Shown piece by piece: positions 37,169 through 45,207 of a stretch of 64,000 bases of DNA. Below the pieces are notes generated by a model that was not told the origin of the DNA, made no database searches, and saw only the letters and a list, made by a program, of their open reading frames with translations. A program made the position numbers and the translations under genes. The DNA comes from an uncultured Ellagibacter sp. (lineage in GTDB: Bacteria > Actinomycetota > Coriobacteriia > Coriobacteriales > Eggerthellaceae), in the NCBI GenBank assembly GCA_934663775.1, contig CAKUKU010000008.1, positions 1 to 64,000 on the forward strand, written 5' to 3'. Within the stretch, counting starts at the first letter, position 1; every line of letters starts with the position of its first letter.

Positions 37169-37441
37169 AGGGGATAGCTGCCGACGTACGTCCCTATTGA
37201 GAACGCCAATCCTCAGATTTAGCGAGTGCATGGCAGAACGACTAGCCCAAGTTTTCCATACGCTTAGGTATCTCGGTAATCTGGGGGTCATTTCATGCGC
37301 TTCCCCTTTCGCGGGGAATATCGCCTCGTGCCTGCAAATCGCCCGCCCACGCCCCCATTCGCTCTGTTGCGCCTTTCGCGAAGGAGTCCCGCCTCAGCGA
37401 TTGCTCCGCCCGAGAGGGTCATCGGAATTGCGGCGGACAGC

Positions 37442-37480
37442 AAAACGAGGCAGCGCAACCAAACTGCGCTGCCTCGTTTT
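37442..37480. terminator. bidirectional intrinsic terminator
   Basis: AAAACGAGGCAGCGCA (37442-37457) and its exact complement (37465-37480) form a perfect 16-bp stem with a 7-base loop. A U-rich tail follows the GC core in both directions. It serves the NYN gene (minus) and possibly the RmlD-like gene. Confidence 0.9.
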
Positions 37481-37542
37481 GGTTTCGTTATCGTGCATTG
37501 TCACGATCTTAGCCTGCCGCCCTGCGCTGCCCGTGCTAGCGG

Positions 37543-39186
37543 CTACTCCTTCGCAACCCAGTTCTCGCGACCTTGCTTGTAGACGCGCACGCCCTCGACG
37601 TCGGCGAGATAGCCCGCAAGATGCGGATACCCCAGCTCACGCACTTTGAAGGACTTGAAGCGCGTGCGCACGCGCTTGGCCAGCTCGGCCACGGCGACAC
37701 CGCCCTCGTCCGCGTTGGCCACTTCTGCGCGGATGAAGTCATCGGGCGTCGCGGGTGCGGCAACAGCCTTTCGCGGACGACCTCGGCGGCGCTTCGCGGG
37801 CGACTTCGGGCGCTCAGCTTCGGGTGCCTCGGTCGCATCGGCAGGCGCCGGCACATCGGGCGTTTCCGTCACTTTCGTCTGTACCTTGGAAGTCGAGGAA
37901 GCCGCATCCGCCTCCTTGGGGGCGTCCACGACAGCGTCCGTCGCCCCGCCGCCCTCTTCCGTCGCAGCAACAGCGCTCTCACCTGCGGAATTGCCAGCAG
38001 AAGCATCATCTGTTGCATCCTCAAGAGCGGCATCCGCAACGTTGCGCTTCTTGGAAGAAGAGCCTCTCGTCTTCCTCGACCTGTTTGGTTTCTGAGTCTT
38101 CTTATCGTCAGGCTCCTTCTTGCTTTCCATTTCAGCATCGGCATTCGACGGCTGCTCCTCGCCGCCCTCTGAAGGCGCGCTGACAGGCGCATCATCCGAA
38201 TCTCGCTGCTCATCGGCGCCTTCCTCCACCTTACCAGAGGAAGATTCTCCCTGTTCAGAGCCTTGCGTCTTCACCGATTTGCGACGGCGACCGCGGCGAC
38301 GGCGCGACTTCGAGCCGTGCGACGCCGCATCCTCGGCGGCATCCCCCTCGCCCACTTCGGTCTCGCGCGTAGCCTCGGCCTGCGAATCATCGCGCTCACC
38401 TGTGTTTTCGGCCTCTACCGCCGGCGTTTTCTCACCTGCAGCCTTCTCGCTTGTCGCATGCTCGTGCTCGACGCCCTCCGTGAGCTCGACCCGCACGTTC
38501 GAGCCGTCCTTGCGTATGGTGACGCTCTTGAACTCGCTCAAAAGCTTCGAGAGCAGGTTCGTTCCGAACGAGCGCACGTCGAAATCGGGATAGCGCTTGA
38601 GCAGACGGCTGCCCACCTCGCCGAGGCCCGTCGATTTCCCGTTATTCTGATTGTCGGTGATGATGTCAACGACCGCGCGCTCAACCTCCTCGACGGTTAA
38701 ACTCGACGATGCGCCGTTGCCCTTGCCGCGGCGCGCCTCGCCGATGAGCAGCTCCAACGTGGTGAAGATGTCGCATGCCTTACGAAACGGCGTGGGCGTT
38801 TTCTTCTCGCCCATGCCGATCACCGTAAGGCCGCTTTCGCGGATGCGGCTCGCCAGGCGCGTGAAGTCGCTGTCACTCGACACGAGGCAAAAGCCCTCGA
38901 CCGAGTTCGTGTAAAGAATGTCCATCGCGTCGATGATCATCGCCGAGTCGGTGGCGTTCTTGCCGACGGTGTAGCTGAATTGCTGGATCGGCGTGATGGA
39001 ATTATCGAGCAGCGCGTCTTTCCACTTGGCGTGAAGGGTGCTCGTCCAGTCGCCGTAGATGCGTTTGTAGGTGATGGTGCCGTACTTCGACAGCTCGTCG
39101 AGGATGGGCTTGATGTACTTCGATGACACGTTGTCCGCGTCGATGAGCAGCGCGAATCGCTTGTCGAATGAGGGTTTCTGTTCCAC
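37543..39186 (-). CDS. NYN-domain protein with two OST-HTH/LOTUS domains
   Basis: The start is GTG at 39186 behind AAAAGGAG; 547 residues. An N-terminal NYN (PIN-like nuclease) domain has ALLIDADNVSSKY (catalytic aspartates D16 and D18), NSITPIQQFSYTVGKNATDS and LVSSDSDFTRLA (about 100). A first LOTUS-like helix-turn-helix follows (about 165-240), then a 220-residue low-complexity linker with acidic runs and two basic patches (RRRRGRRRKS, KRRRGRPRK). A second LOTUS-like domain ends the protein. Family knowledge suggests RNA binding or cleavage; the exact role is unknown. Confidence 0.88.
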   Translation of the reverse strand: MEQKPSFDKRFALLIDADNVSSKYIKPILDELSKYGTITYKRIYGDWTSTLHAKWKDALLDNSITPIQQFSYTVGKNATDSAMIIDAMDILYTNSVEGFCLVSSDSDFTRLASRIRESGLTVIGMGEKKTPTPFRKACDIFTTLELLIGEARRGKGNGASSSLTVEEVERAVVDIITDNQNNGKSTGLGEVGSRLLKRYPDFDVRSFGTNLLSKLLSEFKSVTIRKDGSNVRVELTEGVEHEHATSEKAAGEKTPAVEAENTGERDDSQAEATRETEVGEGDAAEDAASHGSKSRRRRGRRRKSVKTQGSEQGESSSGKVEEGADEQRDSDDAPVSAPSEGGEEQPSNADAEMESKKEPDDKKTQKPNRSRKTRGSSSKKRNVADAALEDATDDASAGNSAGESAVAATEEGGGATDAVVDAPKEADAASSTSKVQTKVTETPDVPAPADATEAPEAERPKSPAKRRRGRPRKAVAAPATPDDFIRAEVANADEGGVAVAELAKRVRTRFKSFKVRELGYPHLAGYLADVEGVRVYKQGRENWVAKE

Positions 39187-39398
39187 AGGTTCTCCTTTTG
39201 AAGCGCCCTTTCCTGCGGGCGCATATTGTTCGCTCCCATGATACAACAGACGCGCTTGAAGGCGCGCCTTCACCATAAAGCGACCAGGATGCGCGGGGCG
39301 CGGGGACGAGCGAAGGGGCGTGCGCGCGGCGGGCGCAAGCGCGGGCGGGCGCACGAGGGCATGAGAGCACGGCAGCGGACGCCGCCTTTCGCGTCGCC

Positions 39399-40730
39399 CT
39401 ACGCGTAGCCGTACCATTTGCGCAGCGCCACGAGAAAGCCCGTCGTCAAAACGACCGACGCCACCTCGGCAACCACGATGGAATACCAAATCCCGTCCGC
39501 ACCGAGCACGATCGGCAGCAGGAGCACCGCGGCACTTTCAAACACAAGGGTCCTAAGAAATGAGATAATCGCCGACACAAGACCGTTGTTGAGAGCCGTG
39601 AAGAACGCCGAGCCGAAGATGCTCACGCCCACGAAGACGAACGCAAGGGAGTACTCGCTGAGCGCGACGACCGTCATGTCGCAGAGCGCGGCGTCGTAGC
39701 CGACGAAGATCGCCGCACACGGCCGCGCGAGAAGATGCACGATCGCGCAGATAGCCACGCCGCCTGCCGCCATGACGGCGAGGCATTTGCGGAAAAGGCC
39801 CTTAAGCTCGGACGTGTTTTTCGCGCCGAAATGGTAGCTCACGATGGGCGACACGCCAGTCGCGAAACCCATCAGAAGCGAAATCGCGATCCAGGCGATG
39901 TACTGGATGATACCGTAAACCGCAACACCATCAGGCCCGATGAAGATCATCAGCTGGAAATTGTAGAGCATCGACACGAGCGACATCGAGATGTTCGACA
40001 CGAGCTCGGATGACCCGTTCGCGCACATCCGACCAAGGGCTCGCATGTCGACGAGCGGGCGGCAAAGGCACAGCGTGCTCGAGTTCTTGCGTGCGAAATA
40101 GAGAAGCGGGATGCCGCCGCCAAGCACCTCGCTTACCGCCGTCGCCGCCGCAGCGCCCGCAAGCCCCCAGCCGAGCCCCACGATGAAAAACGCGTCGAGC
40201 ACGATGTTCGCCACGCCGGCGAGCACCATGACGGCAAGCCCCACCTTCGGCTTCCCCGCAGCGTTGAGGAAACTTTGGAAGAGCTGTTGCAGCATGAAAA
40301 ACGGCAACGAGAGCGAGATTATGCTGCCGTAGACCACGCATTCCTCAAGCAGGCTTCCCGTCGCGCCGAACGCCGCGCCGACGGGCCGCACGATAGCGAG
40401 CGCAATCGCGCCGCACGCGACACCAACGCCGAGCGTCACGTACACGACAAACGAGAACAGCCCGCGCGCCCGCTCGTCGTCGCCCTCCCCCATCGTTTTC
40501 GCCACGAGCGCCGTGCCGCCCGCGCCGAACATGAAGCCGAGCGAGCCGAGCATCATGAACATCGGGTAAATGAGATTGAGCGCCGCGAAGGGCTCCTTGC
40601 CGACGAAGTTCGACACGAACAGCCCGTCGACGACGCCGTAAATGGACGTGAACACCATCATGACGCAGGTCGGTGCCGTGTAGCGAAACAACCGCCCAAG
40701 CGTGAAGTGGTCGGAAATCTTTATCTGCAT
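39399..40730 (-). CDS. MATE family efflux transporter
   Basis: A 443-residue protein with about 12 helices arranged in two similar halves (for example DGLFVSNFVGKEPFAALNL near residue 30, and NAAGKPKVGLAVMVLAGVANIVLDAF in the first half). This is the DinF/NorM-type multidrug and toxin export fold, driven by Na+ or H+. Its start is 3 bases after the marR-type gene, so it is probably the regulated partner. The 39187-39398 gap has no gene. Confidence 0.92.
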   Translation of the reverse strand: MQIKISDHFTLGRLFRYTAPTCVMMVFTSIYGVVDGLFVSNFVGKEPFAALNLIYPMFMMLGSLGFMFGAGGTALVAKTMGEGDDERARGLFSFVVYVTLGVGVACGAIALAIVRPVGAAFGATGSLLEECVVYGSIISLSLPFFMLQQLFQSFLNAAGKPKVGLAVMVLAGVANIVLDAFFIVGLGWGLAGAAAATAVSEVLGGGIPLLYFARKNSSTLCLCRPLVDMRALGRMCANGSSELVSNISMSLVSMLYNFQLMIFIGPDGVAVYGIIQYIAWIAISLLMGFATGVSPIVSYHFGAKNTSELKGLFRKCLAVMAAGGVAICAIVHLLARPCAAIFVGYDAALCDMTVVALSEYSLAFVFVGVSIFGSAFFTALNNGLVSAIISFLRTLVFESAAVLLLPIVLGADGIWYSIVVAEVASVVLTTGFLVALRKWYGYA

Positions 40731-40733
40731 GGC

Positions 40734-41549
40734 TTATTTCACCTTGTCGTTTTGAGAGATGGGAGTAGTTTTTCGAGTGGGAGCGGTACCGCTTTGGCTG
40801 GCACTTGCGCCCTTTCGAGCGGCGGGCTTTCCGCTTTGCGAGGAAAGACGCACCCCGGGAATTGCCGCGAAACGTGCGCGAAGGGAATCGGTGTAGCGAC
40901 GCATGAGTCGAAATGCGAGGACGCGTTCGCGCTCGTTGAAATCGTCGAGCGCCGCCATTTCCGCCTCGACCATAGGGGCGATTGCGCGTTCGGCGAATGC
41001 GCGTCCCGCAGGGGTCAAGCGCGCGAGCGCGCCGCGGCGGCCGGGAGCACCGTCAAGCGAGACCATGCCTTCGCCCACGAGCTTATGGATGGAGCTGTTC
41101 ACCGTTTGCTTGCCGATGCACATCTGAGCGCAGATGTCCCGCTGCGAGACGCCGCCCTCCCCCGCAAGGTAGATGGCGTAGAGAATGTCGAGCGCGCTTT
41201 CCGAGATGCCGAACGATGCGGCGAGATCACGGTAGAGCTCGTCTTGCTCGCGCCAAAAGCCATCGAGCACCTCATGAGCGCGGGCGATGGACTCCGCATG
41301 CACGGAGACGCTCGCACTCACGGGAGCATTTACGTTCGCGCTGGTTGACGCGGAGTTCGCGTTCGCGCAGGTCGACTCGTCACTTACGTTCAAGCAGGTT
41401 GGCGCGATGCCTGCGCCCGCCTCGCTTCCCGCATCGCCCGAGGCTGCATCATACGCCGCGTCGCCTCCGTTCACCACGTTCGCGACGTTTGCCATATCGC
41501 TTGTTTTGGTCGTCTTCGCCACGCCTGTCGCGGTTGCCGCTTTCGCCAC
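40734..41549 (-). CDS. MarR family regulator of the MATE pump
   Basis: GTG start at 41549 behind AAGGAGG. The 271 residues begin with about 80 of Ala/Ser/Asn-rich low-complexity sequence, then a MarR winged helix: GISESALDILYAIYLAGEGG, then SQRDICAQMCIGKQTVNSSI, and the wing segment EGMVSLDGAPGRRGALARLT. The C-terminal 40 residues are basic. It probably represses itself and the MATE gene through the palindrome at 41571-41610. The inducing ligand is unknown. Confidence 0.9.
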   Translation of the reverse strand: MAKAATATGVAKTTKTSDMANVANVVNGGDAAYDAASGDAGSEAGAGIAPTCLNVSDESTCANANSASTSANVNAPVSASVSVHAESIARAHEVLDGFWREQDELYRDLAASFGISESALDILYAIYLAGEGGVSQRDICAQMCIGKQTVNSSIHKLVGEGMVSLDGAPGRRGALARLTPAGRAFAERAIAPMVEAEMAALDDFNERERVLAFRLMRRYTDSLRARFAAIPGVRLSSQSGKPAARKGASASQSGTAPTRKTTPISQNDKVK

Positions 41550-41570
41550 GGTGATTCGCCTCCTTTTGGT

Positions 41571-41610
41571 CCGATTTCATACTTCACTATATACTTTAGT
41601 ACGAAATCGG
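41571..41610. promoter_or_regulatory. palindromic operator of the marR-MATE operon
   Basis: CCGATTTCATACT (41571-41583) and AGTACGAAATCGG (41598-41610) are complementary at 12 of 13 positions. The centre holds an AT-rich TATATAG usable as a -10 on the minus strand, 22 bases before the GTG start. The layout suits autorepression by a MarR dimer. Confidence 0.7.
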
Positions 41611-41639
41611 ACTTAAACAGTTGCCTTCACGGAACGCTC

Positions 41640-41985
41640 ATAACGCAGAACGGAACGCGGGAGGTTGTACGTATAGAGAAGAATCAGAAAACCCTAGATC
41701 GGAGAGATGCGTCATAATTACATAGGAACCTACCTGTACAAAATCGACACTTTTTTGTGAATTTTTCGATAAGAGTTCAATCAATTGATCGAATAGCTCA
41801 CGAATCGCTTCACTACATAGCGAGATACTACCCAAAATCGCGTAATTTGTGGATTATTTTATATAGTTCCCTCGCTATATTGGGGAAAAAGCGTCATTTT
41901 TGTACAGCAAGGGAACGGCAGCCTTACACAGCGAGGGAATCACAGGTTTTCAGCAAGGGAACCACGGCTTTCTGCCGCAAGGAGG
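41640..41985. repeat. AT-rich intergenic island with inverted and direct repeats
   Basis: A sharply AT-rich patch in a G+C-rich genome. CTGTACAAAATCGACACTTTTT (41734-41755) and AAAAAGCGTCATTTTTGTACAG (41886-41907) are near-complementary. A 13-base motif close to ACAGCAAGGGAAC occurs at 41904, 41928, 41950 and, weakly, 41974, spaced 22-24 bases, and once inverted (41866-41878). No credible gene is present; short frames here lack ribosome sites. It may be a decayed element or a binding-site array. 41986-42174 is ordinary-looking intergenic sequence. Confidence 0.5.
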
Positions 41986-42174
41986 CGAAGCTGCGAGCCC
42001 CGGCTTCCCGCGCAGCCCAAATGAACCGCAGCGCTTTCCCGCCCCGCGTTTTCGTTCAAACCACCCCTTGGCTCCACCCAACCTTAGCGAGCGCAACTGC
42101 GCCCCTCGATATCCCGCAAAGGCCTAGCGGGTCCAAGGCAACGACTTTTCCGCCCGAATCGCTTCCCCCAGCTT

Positions 42175-43320
42175 CTATCTCAAGTCGCTCGCGATGGCTT
42201 CCACCGCCGCAAGCGCAGCGTCGACTTCTGCTTGCGTGTTGAAGCTGGAGAAACTCGTGCGCACGACGCCCTGCTCAGCCGTGCCGAGCGCCTTGTGCAT
42301 AAGCGGCGCGCAGTGGGCGCCGGGGCGCGTGCAGATGCCGAAATCAGCATCGAGTCGCGCGGCGACCTCGCCCGAGTCGGCGTCGCCGATGTTGAAGGCG
42401 ACGATTCCCGAGCGCCCAAAACTCGCGTGCCCGCCGTACACCACGATCCCAGGAATGCTCCCCAGCCCGCGCTCGAAACCCTCGACAAGCCCCGCCACCT
42501 GGGTAGCAATCGCAGTCGGCGTTTTCTGCGCCACGTATTCCACGCCAACGGCAAGCCCCGCCAGGCCGTGCGCGTTTTCCGTTCCCGCTTCAAGCGCCTC
42601 GGGCATGAAGGTTGGCTGGCGCTCGTCGAAGCTGTGCACGCCCGACCCGCCCTCGAGAAGCGGCGCTACCTCAAGCCCCTCGCGAACGATAAGACCACCC
42701 GTCCCCTGCGGGCCGTAGAGGCTTTTGTGCCCAGTGAAGCAAAGCACGTCCACCCCGAGCGCGGCCATGTTGACCGGCACAGCGCCCGCCGTCTGCGCCG
42801 CATCCAGAACGAACAGCGCGCCCGCGTCGTGAGCCATCGCAGCCATGCGCGCAACGTCGTACACATCGCCCGTCACGTTCGACGCGTGCGTGGCGGCGAC
42901 CAGGTTCGCGCCCCCCTCGAGCGCGCGCTCGTAGGCTTCCCAATCAAGCGATCCATCAGGGAGAATGCGGGCAACCTCCACCTGCGCCCCGCGCATATCG
43001 CGAGCGCGGAAGAGCGGCCGCAGCACCGAGTTGTGCGACGCAGTCGTGGTAATAGCGCGCCCCCCATCAGGCAAAAGACCCGCAAGGGCGATGTTGAGCG
43101 CCATCGTGGCGTTCAGGGCGAACGATACGCGGGAAGCATCCGGCACGCCGAGCAACCCCGCCACGGCCGAGCGCGCCTCGAACACGGCCATGCTCGCCGC
43201 GAACGCCGCCGCGTGCGATCCGCGCCCCGGACCCCCGAACGATCCGATCGCATCCGACACCGCGCGAGCCACACCGTCGGGCTTCATAAGCGTCGTCGCC
43301 GCATTGTCGAGGTAAATCAC
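42175..43320 (-). CDS. cysteine desulfurase-like aminotransferase class V enzyme
   Basis: A PLP enzyme of about 381 residues. IYLDNAATT opens the domain; the PLP lysine is in FTGHKSLYGPQGTGGL (about 195-210) and the active-site cysteine in TRPGAHCAPLMHKALG (about 335-350), as in SufS/Csd proteins. The frame stays open far upstream, but I prefer the GTG at 43320, giving the typical MIYLDNAATT start after AAAGGTG. No SufU/IscU or other Fe-S assembly genes are adjacent, so its sulfur acceptor, or a selenocysteine-lyase role, is open. Confidence 0.87.
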   Translation of the reverse strand: MIYLDNAATTLMKPDGVARAVSDAIGSFGGPGRGSHAAAFAASMAVFEARSAVAGLLGVPDASRVSFALNATMALNIALAGLLPDGGRAITTTASHNSVLRPLFRARDMRGAQVEVARILPDGSLDWEAYERALEGGANLVAATHASNVTGDVYDVARMAAMAHDAGALFVLDAAQTAGAVPVNMAALGVDVLCFTGHKSLYGPQGTGGLIVREGLEVAPLLEGGSGVHSFDERQPTFMPEALEAGTENAHGLAGLAVGVEYVAQKTPTAIATQVAGLVEGFERGLGSIPGIVVYGGHASFGRSGIVAFNIGDADSGEVAARLDADFGICTRPGAHCAPLMHKALGTAEQGVVRTSFSSFNTQAEVDAALAAVEAIASDLR

Positions 43321-43449
43321 GTGCGCACCTTTCGGGAAATCCGCCCGCAGGCGAGCAGTGTCCGCCGCAGGCGCCGAGTTCTTGTATAGTGGAATCATAC
43401 CGCGAAAACGAATCGCGCGGCCACGCGCACGACAGGGAAAGGACGCCCC

Positions 43450-44130
43450 ATGGAGCAGTACAAGCAGGAGTTCATCGAGTTCATGGTCGAAAGCCATGTG
43501 CTCAAGTTCGGCGAGTTCACGTTGAAAAGCGGCCGCAAGTCCCCGTTTTTCATGAACGCGGGCGCCTATGTGACGGGCGACCAGCTGCATCGCCTGGGTC
43601 TCTCCTACGCGCGCGCGATCCACGACAACTTCGGGCTCGACTTCGACGTCGTGTTCGGCCCCGCGTACAAGGGCATCCCCCTGTCGGTCGTGACGGCGAT
43701 GGGGCTTCACGAGCTCTACGGCAAAGAGGTGAAGTACTGCTCGAATCGTAAGGAAGCGAAGGACCACGGCGAGGGCGGCAACCTGCTCGGACACGTGCTC
43801 GAAGACGGCGACCGCGTTGTCATGGTGGAAGACGTCACTACGTCGGGCAAGTCGATCGACGAGACCTATCCCCTCATCACCGGCGCCGCGAACATCGAGG
43901 TCAAAGGCCTTATGGTCTCGCTCAACCGCATGGAAGTCGGCAAGGGCGGCGTGAAGTGCGCCTGCGATGAGGTGTCGGAGAAGTACGGTTTCCCCACAGC
44001 AAGCATCGTGAACATGGCTGAAGTGACCGAGTACCTCTACAACCGCGAAGTGCGCGGCGAGGTCCTCATCAACGACGACATCAAGGCTGCTATCGACGCA
44101 TATTACGAAGAATGGGGCACGAAGGAGTAA
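43450..44130 (+). CDS. pyrE: orotate phosphoribosyltransferase
   Basis: It joins orotate and PRPP in pyrimidine synthesis. The 226 residues contain FGEFTLKSGRKSPFFMN (about 17-33), FGPAYKGIPLSVV (about 74-86) and the PRPP motif VVMVEDVTTSGKSIDE (about 127-142). GGAAAGG is spaced well from the ATG. It is divergent from the desulfurase-like gene; a TATAGT at 43385-43390 may be its -10. Other pyr genes are not nearby. Confidence 0.96.
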   Translation: MEQYKQEFIEFMVESHVLKFGEFTLKSGRKSPFFMNAGAYVTGDQLHRLGLSYARAIHDNFGLDFDVVFGPAYKGIPLSVVTAMGLHELYGKEVKYCSNRKEAKDHGEGGNLLGHVLEDGDRVVMVEDVTTSGKSIDETYPLITGAANIEVKGLMVSLNRMEVGKGGVKCACDEVSEKYGFPTASIVNMAEVTEYLYNREVRGEVLINDDIKAAIDAYYEEWGTKE

Positions 44131-44151
44131 GCAAGCAAAAGCAAATGCCAC

Positions 44152-44180
44152 TTCTCAGATGCGCCCGCATCCGATAGAAT
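44152..44180 (+). promoter_or_regulatory. tRNA-Thr promoter
   Basis: TTCTCA (44152-44157), 17 bases, TAGAAT (44175-44180), ending 22 bases before the mature tRNA. Confidence 0.5.
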
Positions 44181-44202
44181 AGCAACGTTGCGCAAATCGC
44201 AT

Positions 44203-44277
44203 GCCGGCGTGGCTCAACGGTAGAGCAACTGATTTGTAATCAGTAGGTTGCGGGTTCGATTCCTGCCGCCGGCACCA
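44203..44277 (+). tRNA. tRNA-Thr(TGT)
   Basis: A complete cloverleaf: acceptor GCCGGCG with CGCCGGC, D arm GCTC-AACGGTA-GAGC, anticodon stem ACTGA/TCAGT with loop TTTGTAA (anticodon TGT at 44235-44237), and T arm GCGGG-TTCGATT-CCTGC. The discriminator A and CCA are encoded. It reads threonine ACA codons. It stands alone with its own promoter and terminator. Confidence 0.97.
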
Positions 44278-44287
44278 TCTGAAAAAC

Positions 44288-44330
44288 AATCCCCCATCCG
44301 GACATCCAACATTCCAGATGGGGGATTTTT
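44288..44330. terminator. terminator after tRNA-Thr, shared with the stress protein gene
   Basis: AATCCCCCATC (44288-44298) pairs with GATGGGGGATT (44317-44327), followed by TTT in the plus direction and an A-rich 5' flank giving a U-rich tail on the minus strand. Confidence 0.8.
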
Positions 44331-44337
44331 CGTCGCC

Positions 44338-44805
44338 CTAGTCCTTCACCACGAGAACGGGAACCTTCGCCTCTTTCAGCACGAAGCTCGAAACGCTTCC
44401 CAAAATGCCGCGCAAACCGCCTAACCCGCGCGACCCCATGATGATGAGGTCGATGTTGTGCGCCGCCGCGTACGCGACGATCTGCACGCCGATGGTCGTC
44501 TCGGCCTGCACCTCGACATGCACCTCGTTCATGAGGCCGCGCGTCGCGATACGCACGTCGCGCTCGAGATGCGCCTGCGCATGTCCTCGCACCTGCTCGA
44601 ACGCCTCCCGCATGCCCGCAGGCACCGCAGCCGCGGGAGCGGCAGTCGACTCGAGCCGCTCGATCACCTGATGCTCGATGTCGGTGACCTGCAGCACGTG
44701 AAGCGCCAAGCCCGGATCCTCCTTCGCGTAGCGCACCGCCTCGCGAAGCGCCGCGTCGGCAGAAGTCGAACCATCGTAGGGAACTAAGATGTTATCGTAG
44801 AGCAT
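44338..44805 (-). CDS. universal stress protein (UspA family)
   Basis: A 155-residue cytoplasmic protein with YDNILVPYDGSTSADAALREA at the N-terminus and the ATP-binding signature IIMGSRGLGGLRGILGSVS (GxxGxxG then serine) near the C-terminus, suggesting an ATP-binding Usp. The ATG at 44805 follows AAGGGG; the longer frame adds 12 unlikely residues. Its precise stress role cannot be read. Confidence 0.92.
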   Translation of the reverse strand: MLYDNILVPYDGSTSADAALREAVRYAKEDPGLALHVLQVTDIEHQVIERLESTAAPAAAVPAGMREAFEQVRGHAQAHLERDVRIATRGLMNEVHVEVQAETTIGVQIVAYAAAHNIDLIIMGSRGLGGLRGILGSVSSFVLKEAKVPVLVVKD

Positions 44806-44917
44806 GACCGCCCCTTCCCCATCGCAATCCGTCAAACGCACTTTCGAAGACGCTGTGGCTTATGTCTCCTCAACTGCACATGATAGCGTGCTTCATTCAT
44901 TGCGAACAGGGGAAATA

Positions 44918-45112
44918 CTAATCTTTCTTCCCCCCCCCTCGCGAGGCGAGCGATGTTACGAAGGAGAAGTTCGGAGTCGAGCGGCTTGGCCAGATGCTCG
45001 GGCGCGACGAGGTGCCATCTTGCGAGGAGTTAGCGTCAAAGGCACAGCCAACCAGGCCGAACGCCAGGACGACGGCACTCAGACCAAAGGCTGCTAACTT
45101 TCTCCAGCGCAT
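44918..45112 (-). CDS. small putative lipoprotein with a terminal G9 tract
   Basis: A 64-residue frame. MRWRKLAAFGLSAVVLAFGL followed by VGC is a clear lipoprotein signal with lipobox LVGC (cysteine at 23), and AGGGGG lies 9 bases before the ATG. After about 15 polar residues the sequence loses character and ends just past a run of nine G (44930-44938). The short length suggests a truncated or frame-shifted lipoprotein, or a small surface peptide. A one-base change in the run would change or extend the C-terminus. Confidence 0.5.
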   Translation of the reverse strand: MRWRKLAAFGLSAVVLAFGLVGCAFDANSSQDGTSSRPSIWPSRSTPNFSFVTSLASRGGGKKD

Positions 45113-45207
45113 GCAATAAACCCCCTCGAAATGAAAACACTCTACCAGATTCGCGGTTCCCGAAAAACAGGGGGATGCGCGCCGCGGAAAACCCCGGTCA
45201 CCGCGCC

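Noticed and set aside
41638..41835. A 65-residue minus-strand frame in the AT-rich island
   Set aside because: No ribosome site or domain, and it runs through the repeats.
41904..41985. CRISPR array
   Set aside because: Repeats are only about 13 bases, imperfect, four in number with about 10-base spacers, and no cas genes are present.
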